Below are positions 44,430 through 56,323 of a DNA stretch of 64,000 bases, piece by piece. Source of the DNA: Chlorocebus sabaeus (taxonomy: Eukaryota; Chordata; Mammalia; Primates; Cercopithecidae). A model generated the notes under the pieces. It was not told the origin of the DNA. It ran no database searches and saw nothing but the letters and a program-made list of their open reading frames with translations. The DNA lies in assembly GCF_047675955.1 (NCBI RefSeq), contig NC_132914.1, positions 129,372,163 to 129,436,162 on the forward strand, in the 5' to 3' direction. The translations under genes and the position numbers were made by a program. Numbering within the stretch: the first letter of the stretch is position 1; every line of letters starts with the position of its first letter.

Positions 44430-44742
44430 TTTTGTTTGTTTGTTTTATTTTGTTTTTCTTGAGATGGAGTCTTGCTCTGTTGCCCAGGCTGGAGTGCAGT
44501 GACACAATCTCTGCTCACTGCAACCTCCGCCTCCCAGGTTCAAGCGATTCTCCTGCCTCAGTCTCCTGAGTAGCTGGGATTACAGGCGTCTGCTACCACG
44601 CCCGGCTAATTTTTGTATTTTTAGTAGAGATGGGGTTTCACCATATTGGCCAGGCTGGTCTCTAACTCCTGACCTCAAGTGATCTGCTCACCTTGGCCTC
44701 CCAAAGTGCTAGGATTGCAGGCGTGAGACACTGCCCAGCCCA
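44430..44742 (-). mobile_element. Alu SINE (AluS), antisense
   Basis: Full-length antisense Alu with a (TTTG)n-rich head and both monomers, ending in CACTGCCCAGCCC. Confidence 0.95.
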
Positions 44743-45007
44743 GCGTATTTTAATTCACCGTCAGTCTTTCTGTAACTTGAGGCTGAATGCATTCCTAATT
44801 GTGCTGGTCAACCGAGGATACTGCACCCACATTGCCCCGAAAAAGGAGAGCTTGGGTCCACTGCAGATCTCTCCGTGGAGTCTGACAGTGAAACCAGGGC
44901 TGGGAGATGGAGGGAACCCATATCCTGGGACAGCACTTAGACCTGGATCCGGCCAAGCCTGAAGGTGGTTTACTTGTAAACTTCTGAATTACATGAAGCA
45001 ATACATT

Positions 45008-45296
45008 AATTTTTTTTTTTTTTTGAGATGGGGTCTTGTCCCGTTGCCCAGGCTGGAGTGGGGTGGTGTGATCACAGCTCACTGCAGCCTCGAGCTCCTG
45101 GGCTCAAGCAGTCCTCCTATCTCTGCCTCCTGAGTAGCTGGGACTACAGGCGGGTGCCCCCATGCCCGCTACTTAAAAATTTTTGTTTTTTATAGAAATG
45201 GGGTCTTGCTATGTTGCCCAGGCTGGCCTCAAGCAGTCTTCCTGCCTTGGCCTCCCAAAGTGCTGGGATTGTGACACGAGCTGCCGTGCCCAGCCC
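45008..45296 (-). mobile_element. Alu SINE (AluJ), antisense
   Basis: Antisense Alu with J-type bases (GATCACAGCTCACTGCAGCC; CAAGCAGTCCTCC) and small deletions in the right monomer. Confidence 0.93.
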
Positions 45297-46929
45297 TAAG
45301 CCATTTTCTGTTGTTTTCTTACACTTCAAATGAAAATAGTCCAGTCATCTCCTGGAAAGCTCTTCCCAGCCCTTTGTGTTGCAGTGAGGAGGGTCCCGGG
45401 CCTCCCTCCTCAGCATCCTCTGCCAGGGCAATGACAGGTGCACCCTTGGCAAGGATGAACCCTCCACTAACCCTCCACTTCCCACAGGTGCCGGAGCCCC
45501 AGCCAGGGCCCTGTTCCCAGCGTCCCATGTGGTTCGGGCTTTTCCTTTAAAGAGCCTAGTTTCTGCTGGAAGAAGTGTGGGGTGTGGGTTTGCTGGGTGG
45601 CCAGGACATGACCTCAGGCATCAGGTCCATTGGCTTTGTGTAAATCCTCACACTGGTCGCAGAGGGAGGATGGTTTGCTGGCGAGCTGTTGACTAGCTGG
45701 GAGCTTGGGGGCAGCCGAGCGTTCGGCAGCAGGTCCCGGAGCACTGAGCTGCGATGGGCTCGCCACACGCCACGCCAGGAAGGTCCTGGAAACACAGGGC
45801 TTGATGAAAAAGGCCGTAGACCGAGATGTGCAGGCGCAACATCCTCCTGTAAACTAAACACACAGGAAACGGCACTGCACGTCCCACGGGGTCTTGTGCC
45901 TGTGGACAAGTGCCAGACGCTGAAGCTGGGGACCCGGCGGGCAGAGGGGAGGCGAGTGGGACGGGGCTGCAGGGGTGAGGTCAGAGGCAGCTGCGGGGAC
46001 CCTGATAAAGCTCTGGAGATGGGGTGGCTGACACGCGGGACTCTGAAACCAAGACCAGGCGAAAGGAGGGGCCTTCTACTGGGAGCTCAAGGCCCGGGGT
46101 GGGAGCTTCTAGAAGCTGGGGGTGCTCTAGACAGCTGGTTCTCAAAGTGGGGTCCCCGGAGCACAGCAGCAGCCCCCGGGAGCCTGTTAGGAATGCTAGT
46201 TCTGGGGCCCTTCTGGCTCAGAAGCTCCGGGGCGGGCCTGCAATCTCTGCTTTTGCAGGCTCTGGCGGGGTTCTGGCTCCAAAGCACCCCATCGTGGCCC
46301 TCTCCCCAACATCACTGGTCCGAGGACAGGGCCTCTGCCGCGGGGACCGAGGCTTGGTGGAGAATGTTTGCTCAGGCGTCGCTTTGCCCGGAGACTGGCT
46401 GGGGGCAGACATAAAACTTGCTCTCACTGTAAGGATGGATGATGTTTCCTAGAGCAATTACAACTCATTTTCTGGGGATTCACAGGAAATTAAATTAGAG
46501 GCCGGTCACGAGAGGGAGGAGGCGGTGGGGAGTGACTGGAAGTGCCGTGGCCTGTGCAGACACAGCAGCGACAGCCTGGAGCTGAGACTGGCAGCTTTCA
46601 GCTTGTCACGGGCTCGGCGCAAGACTGATGGGCTCACCTTTGAGCGGCACCTCGGGGTCCTGGGGTCTGTGCCCACTTGCCTGAGAGGAAAGGGATGGGC
46701 TGATGGGCTCTGTGGGAGTCTGCTCGCCTGGTCTATTCCCGGAGCCCCTCGGCTCTGAGAGGAGGTAGCCACGCCCTGAGTCAGGGCAACGGCCTGATGG
46801 GCCCTGGAGGGGCTGCACCCAGACCTCTTGCCTGGCCGGTGTCCTTGGTGACCCACAGCTGACCACCTTGCTGCAAGGGTCCCTCAGCCAGGAGGAGACC
46901 CCTGGGCCCCACTCCACTCATCCCTTTAT
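45297..46929. other. Intergenic DNA, no gene seen
   Basis: No supported gene. It contains the MER5A fragment listed separately. Confidence 0.5.
46130..46262. mobile_element. MER5A-type hAT-Charlie DNA transposon fragment
   Basis: 'ctggttctcaaagtggggtc', 'gagcctgttaggaatgc' and 'gcctgcaatctctgctttt' follow the MER5A order. It is non-autonomous, with no transposase. Confidence 0.7.
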
Positions 46930-47374
46930 AGAAGGGATATAGAAATAAGAAAAGAGACTATTTTCTTATTTCTTTTAAAATAAGAATGTTTTCTTATTTT
47001 TTCTAAAGTAAGAATATTGTCTTATTTTAGAAAAACTGGAATTTATAACTAATTACAACTTTATTAAAATGAATAACGTAGTTGTGATGTATAATTACTA
47101 TTTACAATTATAACTGAAAAAATGGAAGAATATTTTCTTACTACAGATGAAACAGAAGAGCAAAATTAAGGCATGAAAAAAGTCTTTGTAAACTCACTAG
47201 TGATACGTAATCACTGGTATTTAGGTATGTTTATTTCAAACCTTTTTACATGCATATACAAATACATATTTACTAGGTAGAATTATAGTTTATATACTCT
47301 AAAGGCAAAAATTACCTTTATTGAGGTACGATTTGTGTACAATAAAATGTGCATTTAAAAAAGCATTTTTTCTG
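46930..47374. other. AT-rich island, probably old LINE sequence
   Basis: An abrupt AT-rich block in GC-rich surroundings. 46935-47045 holds imperfect inverted repeats of AAGAAAATA and TATTTTCTT. The right part (47320-47360) looks like old L1. No gene. Confidence 0.45.
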
Positions 47375-47645
47375 CCAGGCACAGTGGCTCACGCCTGTAA
47401 TCCCAGCTCTTTGGGAGCCAAAGTGGGAGGAGTGTTTGAGGCCAGGAGCTTGAGACCAGGCTGGGCAACATGGCAACAAAAAAAATTTAAAAATTAGCTG
47501 GGCACGGTGGTCCCAGTGACTCGGGGAGGGTCAGGAGCCCAGGAGTATGAGGCTGTACTGAGCTCAGAGCCCACCTCCTTCTCCTCCACCCCAAACCCCT
47601 CCCCCACACTCCAGCCTGGGCAACAGAACGAGACCCCTGAAAAGT
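47375..47645 (+). mobile_element. Alu SINE (AluJ-like), sense, diverged
   Basis: It starts CCAGGCACAGTGGCTCACGC, has a middle A-rich linker at about 47478-47495 and ends near CTCCAGCCTGGGCAACAG. The right monomer is internally rearranged (a GC-rich 'cacctccttctcctccaccc' piece). Confidence 0.88.
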
Positions 47646-49325
47646 GTTGGTTTCTGACTTTTTTTCGTTTTTGAAATCATTTCCGGCTGGCCCAAGTCGA
47701 GAAATAATGCAGATGTCCCCAGCTGTCCCTGAGAACATTTCCTGTTCCTTGATCTGTGGCCTGTGGTTCTCCCCTCCCTGTTCCTCTTAAACGTGGGGCT
47801 GCGGCTGCCCCTCCCTTTCGTGACCTTGGGATTGTATGACCCCAGGTCGGGTTCTCCCTTGAGATTTAGGGCCACAGATGTACCCGCTGGCCAGTCGAAG
47901 GGTGTGACCAGCTGTGCTGCTGAATGCCTCTCGATCTGGGTTTGTGATGTTTCCCTGTGATTAAATTCAGGGAATCCAGTTTTGGTGAGAGAACCACCGA
48001 AGCAACATTGTTCCCTGCTCGGAGATGCACCCACTTTACACGTGTAGAGTGGCGAGTCTGACAAAAGCAGCCACAGGCAGCCCCCGCCTGGGGAGCCAGA
48101 CGTTTCCATCTACGCAGAGGGCAGCGTTCAGCCCAGGACCATGTAGGCCTGCTCCCTGGGCCGCGCCTGCCCCTCCTGTGTTCCGTGTCTGGCTTCTCCC
48201 ATGGCTGCAGCCTGCGTTCCGTGTCTGGCATCTTGTGTGGTTGCCACCCTGAGTTCCATGCCTGGCTTCTGTCACTCAGCGAGTGTCGTCCGTGTCTCTG
48301 AGTTGCGCCCGTGCTGTTGTGTGTAAATACCATTCTGAGAGCTGTTGTTTGTTTAGGGACATATCATGGACTTGTTTTCAGCTTAACATTCGTGCCATTC
48401 GTGTGCCCTGGCGAGCCTCCCACCCCCAAAGTTATTGATGTGCCATGGGTATTCTCGGGTTTCTACTCTTCTTGCTGTCGCCAGTGCAGCCAGAGCACCA
48501 AGCAGGAAGCTCTGCCGAGTTCTTGGCTTCAGGTAACGTGTCAGACCCAGGGCACGAGCTCCAGTCCCTCTTACCACCACAAAGGAAAGCACATTTCCAG
48601 CTCAGTGTACTGTGGCCGACACCTTGCTGTGTGGCTGTGGCCAGTGTCAGCGCGAATCTCGGCTGCTCCAGGCCCTTGCTGTGGGCTTGGGGCCGGCGCT
48701 TTACCTCTCTGGCCTCAGTTTCCTTATCTGTTAACAGGGTTGGTGTGAGAATGAATGAGAAGGCGTGCACAAAGCGGGGCACAGCCTGCCCCAATCCAGG
48801 TAGCTGCCGGTATTGCTAATGGCGGTCTCAGCAGAGCCACAGTTGCTGAACAGTCCTGCAGAGATGTCCCCTTGGGTGCAGGGTCCCCGGGGAGGAACTG
48901 GGGACAGAAGGCAAAGCAGCTGGATCCACCCATGCCTGCAGCTTACTCTTTGCTTAACTGCTTGTTAGAGTTGCCTGTGCAGTGGCCCACAGGATGCTCA
49001 CAGCTCAGGAAAGGGCAGGGAGAAGGAAGCTCTGTCCGTGGTGGGTGGCCTCAGTGGCTTTGGTGGGCAAAGGTTGTGTATCTGCAGAGACATGTCTATG
49101 TGAGCTGGGGGCCTGGCCAGGCTCTTCAGGACTGGCTGGAACTGACTGGCACAGTAGGGCCTGGGAGTGGGGCTGGCAGGGCAGGCCCTTCTCTGTCATC
49201 CACCACCTGCTGCAGGGAATGGGTGAGAGTTCAAGCCCCTGGGGGGGTCACCTGCAGGTCAATGGAAGGAGGAGCTGCTCCTCGTCAAGGCTGCCCCAGC
49301 TCGAGTCCTTCTTTGAGATTAGGGC
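47646..49325. other. Intergenic DNA, no gene seen
   Basis: No supported gene. 48170-48300 carries loose repeats of TTCCGTGTCTGGC. A MIR is listed separately. Confidence 0.5.
48655..48757 (-). mobile_element. MIR SINE fragment
   Basis: 'ctggcctcagtttccttatc' and 'gtgagaatgaatgag' are the antisense MIR core. Confidence 0.7.
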
Positions 49326-49615
49326 TGCAAACATACGCACACGCGCGTGCACACATACCGTGCACACATACACACCATGCACACATACACACCGTGCACA
49401 CATACACACCATGCACACACACGTTCATGCACACATCCATGCATGCACACAATCCATGCACACGTGCACATATCCGTGCACATACACACGCACACATACA
49501 TCCATGCACACATGTGCACATACATCCATGCGCACGCACTTCCATGTACAAACACATCCATGCATGCACAGACATGCATGCACATGCATACACACATACA
49601 TCCATGCACACACAC
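49326..49615. repeat. CA-rich minisatellite (CACACATACACACCATG)
   Basis: Alternating purine-pyrimidine repeat with CATGCACACA and CACCGTGCACACATA units. Cys/His/Met-rich frames on both strands are artefacts. From 49616 to 50304 I see no gene; an AT-rich pocket lies at 49800-49940. Confidence 0.92.
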
Positions 49616-50304
49616 ACCTCTCGCTCTCTTGGTCATGTGAGGCATGGTGAGAAGGTGGCTACCAGCCAGGAAACAGACCCTCCCAGGGCTGGGGAGCTTG
49701 TGTTTCATGGGGACAAAGCCTGAGTTTGGAAGGTGACAGTTTCTGGGAGCAGGGGTGGGGATTTCGGCTGCACAGAGATACGACTGCTCTTAATGCTGCT
49801 AAACTGTGCACTTACAAATGTTACAATGGTGAGTTTTCTGTTATTAGATGAAATTAATATGTATTATATGTGTTCAATATCTGCATAAAATGCATATGAC
49901 ATGTATTATAATACATATAATTTCACACAATTAAAAAATGAAAACAAACGAAGCCAGCACAGCTGCTGAAACAGAGAAGGACTCAGCAGACTTGCAGCTC
50001 CGCGTGTCTCCATCGTGGCCACTGCAGGAAGCTTCCTCACTGTGGGGAGGGCCTGTGGGTCTCGGGGTGCACACTCGTTCCGGCCCACAGGTGCCCCTGC
50101 ATTCTGTGGAGCTTTGGGGGTGTCTGTGTTGGGTGCATGTGGACACCATGGCCCTGAAAAGTCTCGTGTTGGGCACTGCCAGGTTTGCAGGGAGCGTGGG
50201 CTCCAGGGAGGGCAGGTGTCGGCCCCAAGGGGAGAGCTAGTGGAGGGACCTGCCCCATCCCCCACAGCCACGCCGAGTCCTCATGTTGTACACCGTCTTT
50301 GTCT

Positions 50305-50945
50305 TTGTGCCTTTTACACACTTAGCAACATGCAACTCCCTAACACACCTAACATACTCTCCCATCGCCAGTGCACACATAGCACACATGCTCGCACACT
50401 CAGCCTGCACAACTAAAGTGGCACACTCATTCAGTGCGCGCTCACACCCAGCACAGCACGTACACACACAGCACACACATCCTGCACAACTCACACAGCA
50501 CACAACTCAGTACACACCCAGCACAACTCACACAGCACACACAGTGCATACACCCAGCACAACTCAGCACATACACAGCACACACACCCAGCACAACTCA
50601 CACAGCACACACAGTTCACACACCCCACACCCCACACAACTCTCACTCAGTACACACACCCCACACAACTCACCCAGCCCACACACAACACACACACCCA
50701 GCACAACTCACACGGCACACACACAACACACACACCCAGCAAAACACACACACTCAGCACGCACACCCCACACAACTCACACACACTACACACCCTGCAC
50801 AACTCACACAGCACACACACACACAGTGAACATACCCAGCACAACTCACACAGCACAACTCACACACACACACTCAGCACATGTGCACACCCAGCACACG
50901 TTCACTCACACCCTGCACAGCTCAGCGCACACACGCAGCAGACGG
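50305..50945. repeat. CA-rich minisatellite (CAGCACAACTCACA)
   Basis: About 640 bp of ACACACCCAGCACAACTCACACAGC-type units, irregular in phase. The Thr/His-rich frame 50283-51059 is its translation. Confidence 0.93.
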
Positions 50946-51364
50946 CACAGGCTCTCACATGCTGGTGGCAGCCGTCAGCCTCGGCTGCTGGAGGGTGTGG
51001 AGGAGGCGGGCGGTGAGCGCTGGGTGCTGGGGTCCCTGCCCTTCCAAGCCCCTGCATAGCGGCCCCCTTGGCTGGCAGTGACTGGAGGGTGTGAGGACAA
51101 GGCCGCCGGCACGGGTGTGTCCCTTCACCGTTTCCACCTCGTGTGCCTGCCACGCTCTTTTCCTGCCTCTGGTGACGTCTGTCCCCGCCCCAGTGACGGG
51201 GCCGCCTCCGACAGCCTGGCCACGGTGCCTGCACCTCCGCTCCTCCCGTCCCTGCACCCTTCAGGCCTGGGAGCCCCGGGGGGCTGACCTTGACCTTCCC
51301 ACCTGCCCAGGTGTGGCTGGGACAGCACCGCAGCTGTGGCGCCCCCGGGTGGGCAGGAGGGCTG

Positions 51365-51570
51365 GAGAGTGTGCAGTGTGCTGTGTGGCCTCGCGTGGCT
51401 GTGTGGCTTGTGTGATGTGTTTCACGTGTGGTGTATTGCATACGTGTGTGTTGTATGGTTGAATGTGTGGTGTGCGTGTGTGTGTGTCACGCTGAGTGGT
51501 GTGTGTGTCGTGTGTATCGTGTGTGGCGTGTGTTGCGTGTGTGGCGTGTGTTGCACGGTTGAACATGTGC
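51365..51570. repeat. GT-rich tract (GTGTGGCGTGTGTTGCGTG)
   Basis: TG-rich repeat, complementary in kind to the CA-rich array at 50305-50945, with GTGTGGCGTGTGTTGC duplicated at about 51522-51556. Between the two arrays (50946-51364) there is no supported gene. Confidence 0.85.
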
Positions 51571-51840
51571 TGGTGGAGGCAGCTGTGGCCGCTGACCCTC
51601 TGCCCCTGGGCGGCAGGAGGAGAGCCTTGACTCTGAGCACTCCCAGGTATGCGGGTTCTGCAGGGTCCATGCGGGAGGGAAATCGGTTGACTCTGCTCTC
51701 AACAGTTGAGTATTTCTGGAGAAGGTGGCAGTGGCCCAGGGTGTTGGTGGGAGAGGGGCTCATGATGGGAAATTCTGGGGAAGGAGCTAAGGGTGGCGCA
51801 GGTGCACAGTGTGCCCTCGATAAGTGCCTGGGGAATGAAT

Positions 51841-52035
51841 GCGTGGAGCCGCGTGGCTGTCCTCGGGCGTACGGTGCGTGGAGCCGCGTGGCTGTCCTCG
51901 GGCGTACGGTGCGTGGAGCCGCGTGGCTGCCCTCGGGCGTACGGTGCGTGGAGCCGCGTGGCTGCCCTCGGGCGTACGGTGCGTGGAGCCGCGTGGCTGT
52001 CCTCGGGCGTACGGTGCGTGGAGCTGCGTGGCTGT
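51841..52035. repeat. 35-bp CpG-rich minisatellite, 5.5 copies
   Basis: GCGTGGAGCCGCGTGGCTG units start at 51841, 51876, 51911, 51946, 51981 and 52016, exactly 35 bp apart. Each unit holds six CpGs. Copies differ mainly at GCTGTCC versus GCTGCCC. Confidence 0.96.
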
Positions 52036-52764
52036 CATCAGATGAACAGGAGCAGGGCTGGGCGTCCCTGCGTCTCCCTGGTGTTCCTCTCCTCCTCTCA
52101 CTCTCTGTGGCTGCAGTTTCTCCTTTCCCTGGGTTCCCTGAGAGCCTAGCCTCTTGGATCTGCCTCTCCCACGCACTGCTCCCTTTTACCTGACAAATAG
52201 CTCAAATCTCCCATCCTAACAACAGAAAACGTCACCCCAGGTCTCACTTTTCCTCCAAACACAAAACCGTCCCCCTTTATGTTACTTAGGAGTCATTTGG
52301 TTGCTAGTGATAGAAAAACTAACCAAAACTGATTGGGGCAGTCGGGAGTGTGTTGACTCCTGTTGGTAACTGCCTTCAGGTGTGGCTTGATCCAGGGCTC
52401 AAACGGCCAGCTCTGCTTTCTCTGGTTTGGCTCCACATTTGGGCCTGTGTGGTAGCCCCTGGTGGCTTCAAGCTCTTGTCACCACAACTTCCAACCTCTG
52501 AGAGCCTTTCCCATCCCACGAGTGTCCCGAGAGTTGTTCCGGTCAGAATGTTCTTGGTTGGTGCTCCTCACCGAGCCAGCGTGAGGGCTGAGTGTCAGTG
52601 TCACACGGTGCCACTTTCTCCTATCCAGCCGGCTGCCTTTTCTTTTCTTTCCTGGCATCGTGGCGCTGGTGATGAGAGATGCAGTGCCGGGCTGAGACGG
52701 CGTGGCACACACTCCCCCTGGCTGTGCTCCCGTCTGGAGGAAAGTGTTCATCTCTCACCGTTGA
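52036..52764. other. Intergenic DNA, no gene seen
   Basis: 52200-52560 has the look of an old interspersed repeat ('ttgctagtgatagaaaaac', 'tgatccagggctcaaacgg') whose family I cannot name. No gene. Confidence 0.45.
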
Positions 52765-54000
52765 GTGCGATGCCAGCCGTGGGTGTTTCGTCCGTGCTCC
52801 TTATCGAGCTGGGAAAGCTCCTCTCTGTTTCTTCTGAGAGTTTTGGTCATGAATCCATGTTGAATTTTACCACATGCTTTTTTTCTGTGAGATTGTGTGA
52901 TTTTTTTTTTTCTTGAGCCTGTTAGAATTGTGGATTATATTGACAGATTTAAAAATAATTGAACAAGACTTGTGTCCCTGGGTTAAATGCCTCTTGTATG
53001 TGGCATATGATTCTTTTCATATGTTGTAGAATTTGCTAATATTTTATTAAGGATTTTTGCATCTATATTCATAAGAGATATTGGTCTGGGTTTTTTGGGT
53101 ACTATTTTTATCTAGTTTTGGTATCTGGGAGCTATTAATCCATAAAATGAACTAGAACATGTTCCCTACTTTTCTGTTTGCTGGAAGAGTTGCATAGAAT
53201 TGGGCTAAATGTTTATTTAAAAGTGTGGTAAAATTTGCCAAACAATCTGGGCTTGGAGATTCCTTTATTAGGAGTTTTATAATTATGTATTACATTTCCT
53301 TCATAGTTACAGGGATAGTCACACTGTTTCATGTTGGGTAGGTTGTGGTATGCTGTGTTTTCTGAGGAATTGGTCTATTTCAACTAGGTTGTCAAATATT
53401 TCCTTATTTTTTTTTTTTTTTTAAAATAGAGTCTCACTCCATCACCCAGGCTGGAGAGGGCAGTGGTGCGATCATAGCTCACTGCAGCCTCAATCTCCTG
53501 GACTTAAGTGATCCTACCTCAGCCTCCAAAGTAGCTGAGACTACGGGCAGGTACCACCTGGCTAATTTTTAAACTCTGTTTGGTAGAGAAAGAGTCTCCT
53601 TATGTTGCCCAGGCTGGTCTCAAACTCCTGGACTGAAGTGATCCTCCCGTTTCAGCCTCACAGAGTGTTGAGATCACAGGCGTGAGCCACCGTGCCCAGC
53701 CATCCTTGTTCTTCTCACATGTATCTGTGGGGTTGGTAGTAGTGTCTCCTTCATTCCTGATACTTGTGATTTGTGTCTTTTTTTTTTTTTTTTTTTTTTG
53801 GTCTTTTTTGCTAGAGGTTCACCCTTTTAAATATTTTTAAAGAAACCAGCTCTTTGACTTTCTGTGTTGTTTCTCTGCTTTGCTTTCAGTGATTTCTGTC
53901 ATTTTTCCTTCCCTTCTGTCTGCTTGCATTGGGTTGATTTTGTTCTTTTGTAGTTTCTTGAGGTGGGAGCTGTGATGATTGATTTGTTTAGACTCGTGCT
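52765..54000 (-). mobile_element. L1 LINE fragment (ORF2 part), antisense, split by an Alu
   Basis: Landmarks of antisense L1 ORF2 reverse-transcriptase DNA are in order: 'catgttgaattttaccacat', 'ggatttttgcatctatattc', 'agagatattggtctggg', 'tttggtatctgggagc' and, after the Alu, 'aaagaaaccagctctttgac'. It has many stops and indels and is non-functional. A T run lies at about 53779-53800. Confidence 0.88.
53404..53702 (-). mobile_element. Alu SINE (AluJ), antisense, nested in the L1
   Basis: T run, then GAGTCTCACTCCATCACCCA, through to GCCACCGTGCCCAGCC. L1 sequence resumes on its right side. The stretch 54001-54411 has no supported gene. Confidence 0.94.
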
Positions 54001-54411
54001 GGAGCTTTTTAATTTTTATGTTGTGCTCTCTGTTGTTTCTGGATTACCAGCTGCTTCGGTCCCTGGGATCAAAGAAGCAAAAAGAAAATCCAAAGCTCTC
54101 ACCACCATGTCATCCTTTGGGTCCTGAGGTCCCTGGCCAGCCTGCTTTCTTCTCTCCACCTGGCAGAGTCCTGTGCTTTCTCATACAGAGTTTTCTGCCA
54201 TACTTAGTGGGCTGAATAGGGAACAGACCTCTGCTCTGTCTTCCCAGGAGCAGGAGACCCTCCCATTGACTTCTGACATCAAGCATTGGCGTGATGCCAG
54301 GGCTGACTTCCCTCTGGTCAGGGTCTGGCTCTATTTATTCCACCTGGATCACGTGCCAATTAAAATTCTGTGTCATCTCTTCCTGAAACACAGTCTACTA
54401 TTTCAATGTAC

Positions 54412-55225
54412 CGAAGGGGTGGCCTGCCCCTCCACACCTGTGGGCGTTTCTCGTTAGGTGGAACGAGAGACTTGAGAAAAGAAATGAGACACGGAGACAA
54501 AGTATAGAGAAAGAAAAAGTGGGCCCAGGGGACCGGCGCTCAGCTTACAGAGGACCCACACCGGCACCGGTCTCTGAGTTCCCTCAGTATTTATTGATCA
54601 TTATCTTTGCCATCTTAGGAAAGGGAAGTGGCAGGATAATAGGATCATCTAGGGAGAAGGTCAGCAGTAAGACATATGAATAAAGATCTCTGTGACATAA
54701 GTTTAAGGAATGAGATGTTCCATTGCCCAGGAACGGGCAGGAGACAGATGCTTTTCTCTATCTCAACTGCCAAGAGGCCTTCTTTCCTCTTGTACTAGTC
54801 CTCCTCAGCACAGACCCTTCACGGGTGTGAGGCTGGGGGACGATCAGGTCTTTTCCTTCCCACGAGGTCATATTCAGACTATCACATGGGGAGAAACCTC
54901 GGACAATACCTAGCTTTCCTAGGCAGAGGTCCCTGCGACCTTCCGACCTTCCGCAGTGTATGTGTCCCTGGGTACTTGAGATTAAGAGAATGGTGATGAC
55001 TTTTAACCAGCAAGCTGCCTTCAGGCACTTGTTTAACAAAGCACACCCTGCACAGCCCCAAATCCATTAGACCTTGAGTCACCACAGCACATGTCTCTTG
55101 CAAGGGCAGGGTTGGGGGTAAGGTCACAGATTAACAGTATCTCGAATATAGAACAAAACGGAGTCTCTTATGTCTACTTCTTTCTCTATAGACACAGTAA
55201 CAGTCTGATCTCTCATTTCCCCACA
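54412..55225 (-). mobile_element. Solo LTR of HERV-K (LTR5-like) type
   Basis: Read on the minus strand it starts TGTGGGGAAATGAG and has the layout of a HERV-K/HML-2 class LTR, with an AATAAA signal near 54595. Flanking 6-bp duplications ATGTAC lie at 54406-54411 and 55226-55231, the size expected for this class. The 3' terminal dinucleotide is CG, not CA. No gag, pol or env remains beside it, so it is a solo LTR left by recombination. Confidence 0.85.
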
Positions 55226-55423
55226 ATGTACAGATTAATCCTTCTTTCATGTCAGGTGAATTTTTTTGTATGATAGTTTTAAATAGCTCTCCCGCTTTAC
55301 TTTGGAAATTTTCTTTCTTAGGGGCACCTATTCTCCCTGTGCGGACTTATCTTTGTGTGTATTCTGAATAATTCATTATCGTTTTTTTCTGTTGCTTCAC
55401 CCTATGTATTAAAAAAATTTTTG

Positions 55424-55710
55424 GCTGGGTGTTGTGGCTCATGCCTGTAATCCCAGCACTTTGGGAGGGTGAGGCAGGTGCAGTGGTCAAGCCCAGGAGT
55501 TTGAGACCAGCCCAGGCAACACAGTGAGACCCAATCTCTTCAAAACACGAGCCCAGCATGGTGGTGTGCACCTGTGGTCCCAGCGACTTGGGAGGCTTAG
55601 GCGGGAGGATCACCTGAGCCCAGGAGGTCAAGGGTGCAGGGAGCTGAGAGTGTGCCCCACATTCCAGCCTGGGTGACACAGCAAGACCCTGTGTCAAAAA
55701 CTGAAAAAAA
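55424..55710 (+). mobile_element. Alu SINE (AluJ), sense
   Basis: Starts GGCTGGGTGTTGTGGCTCAT and ends AGACCCTGTGTCAAAAACTG. A diverged old copy. Confidence 0.92.
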
Positions 55711-55997
55711 TCTCGAATCAGTGCCCCCGCCACAAGCATCTTTTCTTCGATGGCTGCTCAGTGTTCAGCTGCACTTACTCTGCTTCCCGCCCCTTTGGGT
55801 TTTCTCGTTAGTTTTATATTAGTGTTTTTGGAGCATTCTTTCGTTTATTCAACGCTGTGATCGGTCGTTTTCATTTCATTCTGTTAAAAGTTTACCGGCT
55901 TCGATTCTTCTGAAGTGGGAGGTGCCTGCGGAAGGAAGCACTCTTCTACTCCTGGGGCTGTGTTTTCTCCCGGAACGGAAGGTCTTGTCGGCAACTT

Positions 55998-56105
55998 CTG
56001 CTTCCTCTCTTTTCTTTCCCTTTCTTTTCCTTCTCTCTCCCTTCCTCCCTCCCTTCTTTTCTTTTCTTCTTCTTTCCTTCCTCCCTCCCTCCCTCCTTTT
56101 CTTAC
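55998..56105. repeat. Polypyrimidine (TTCC/TTTC)n tract
   Basis: About 105 bp nearly free of purines on the plus strand, with CTTCCTCCC and CTTTTCTTTTC blocks. Confidence 0.93.
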
Positions 56106-56219
56106 ACATCTGAAGAGCTGCTGTGTTATTTTGTTTCTTTTGAATATGTAACAAGTCCCCAGTCCCCGTGTCTTCATTGGGTCAGACCCAGTCAGTTATC
56201 CCCGTTCCCTTCACGGCTT

Positions 56220-56323
56220 CAGACCTCCCTCTGAGCCACTTCCGACCTCCCTCTGAGCCACTTCCGGCCTCCCTCTGAGCCACTTTGGAGTTGGCGGGAG
56301 GGAGGGAGGGAGGGAGGGAGGGC
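56220..56323. repeat. 22-bp triplication followed by a (GGGA)n run
   Basis: ACCTCCCTCTGAGCCACTTC occurs three times at 22-bp steps (56222, 56244, 56266), then GGGAGGGAGGGA at about 56296-56323. Confidence 0.9.

Noticed and set aside
49285..49723. Cys/Met/Val-rich minus and His/Thr-rich plus frames
   Set aside because: Translations of the CACACATACACACC array; open on both strands.
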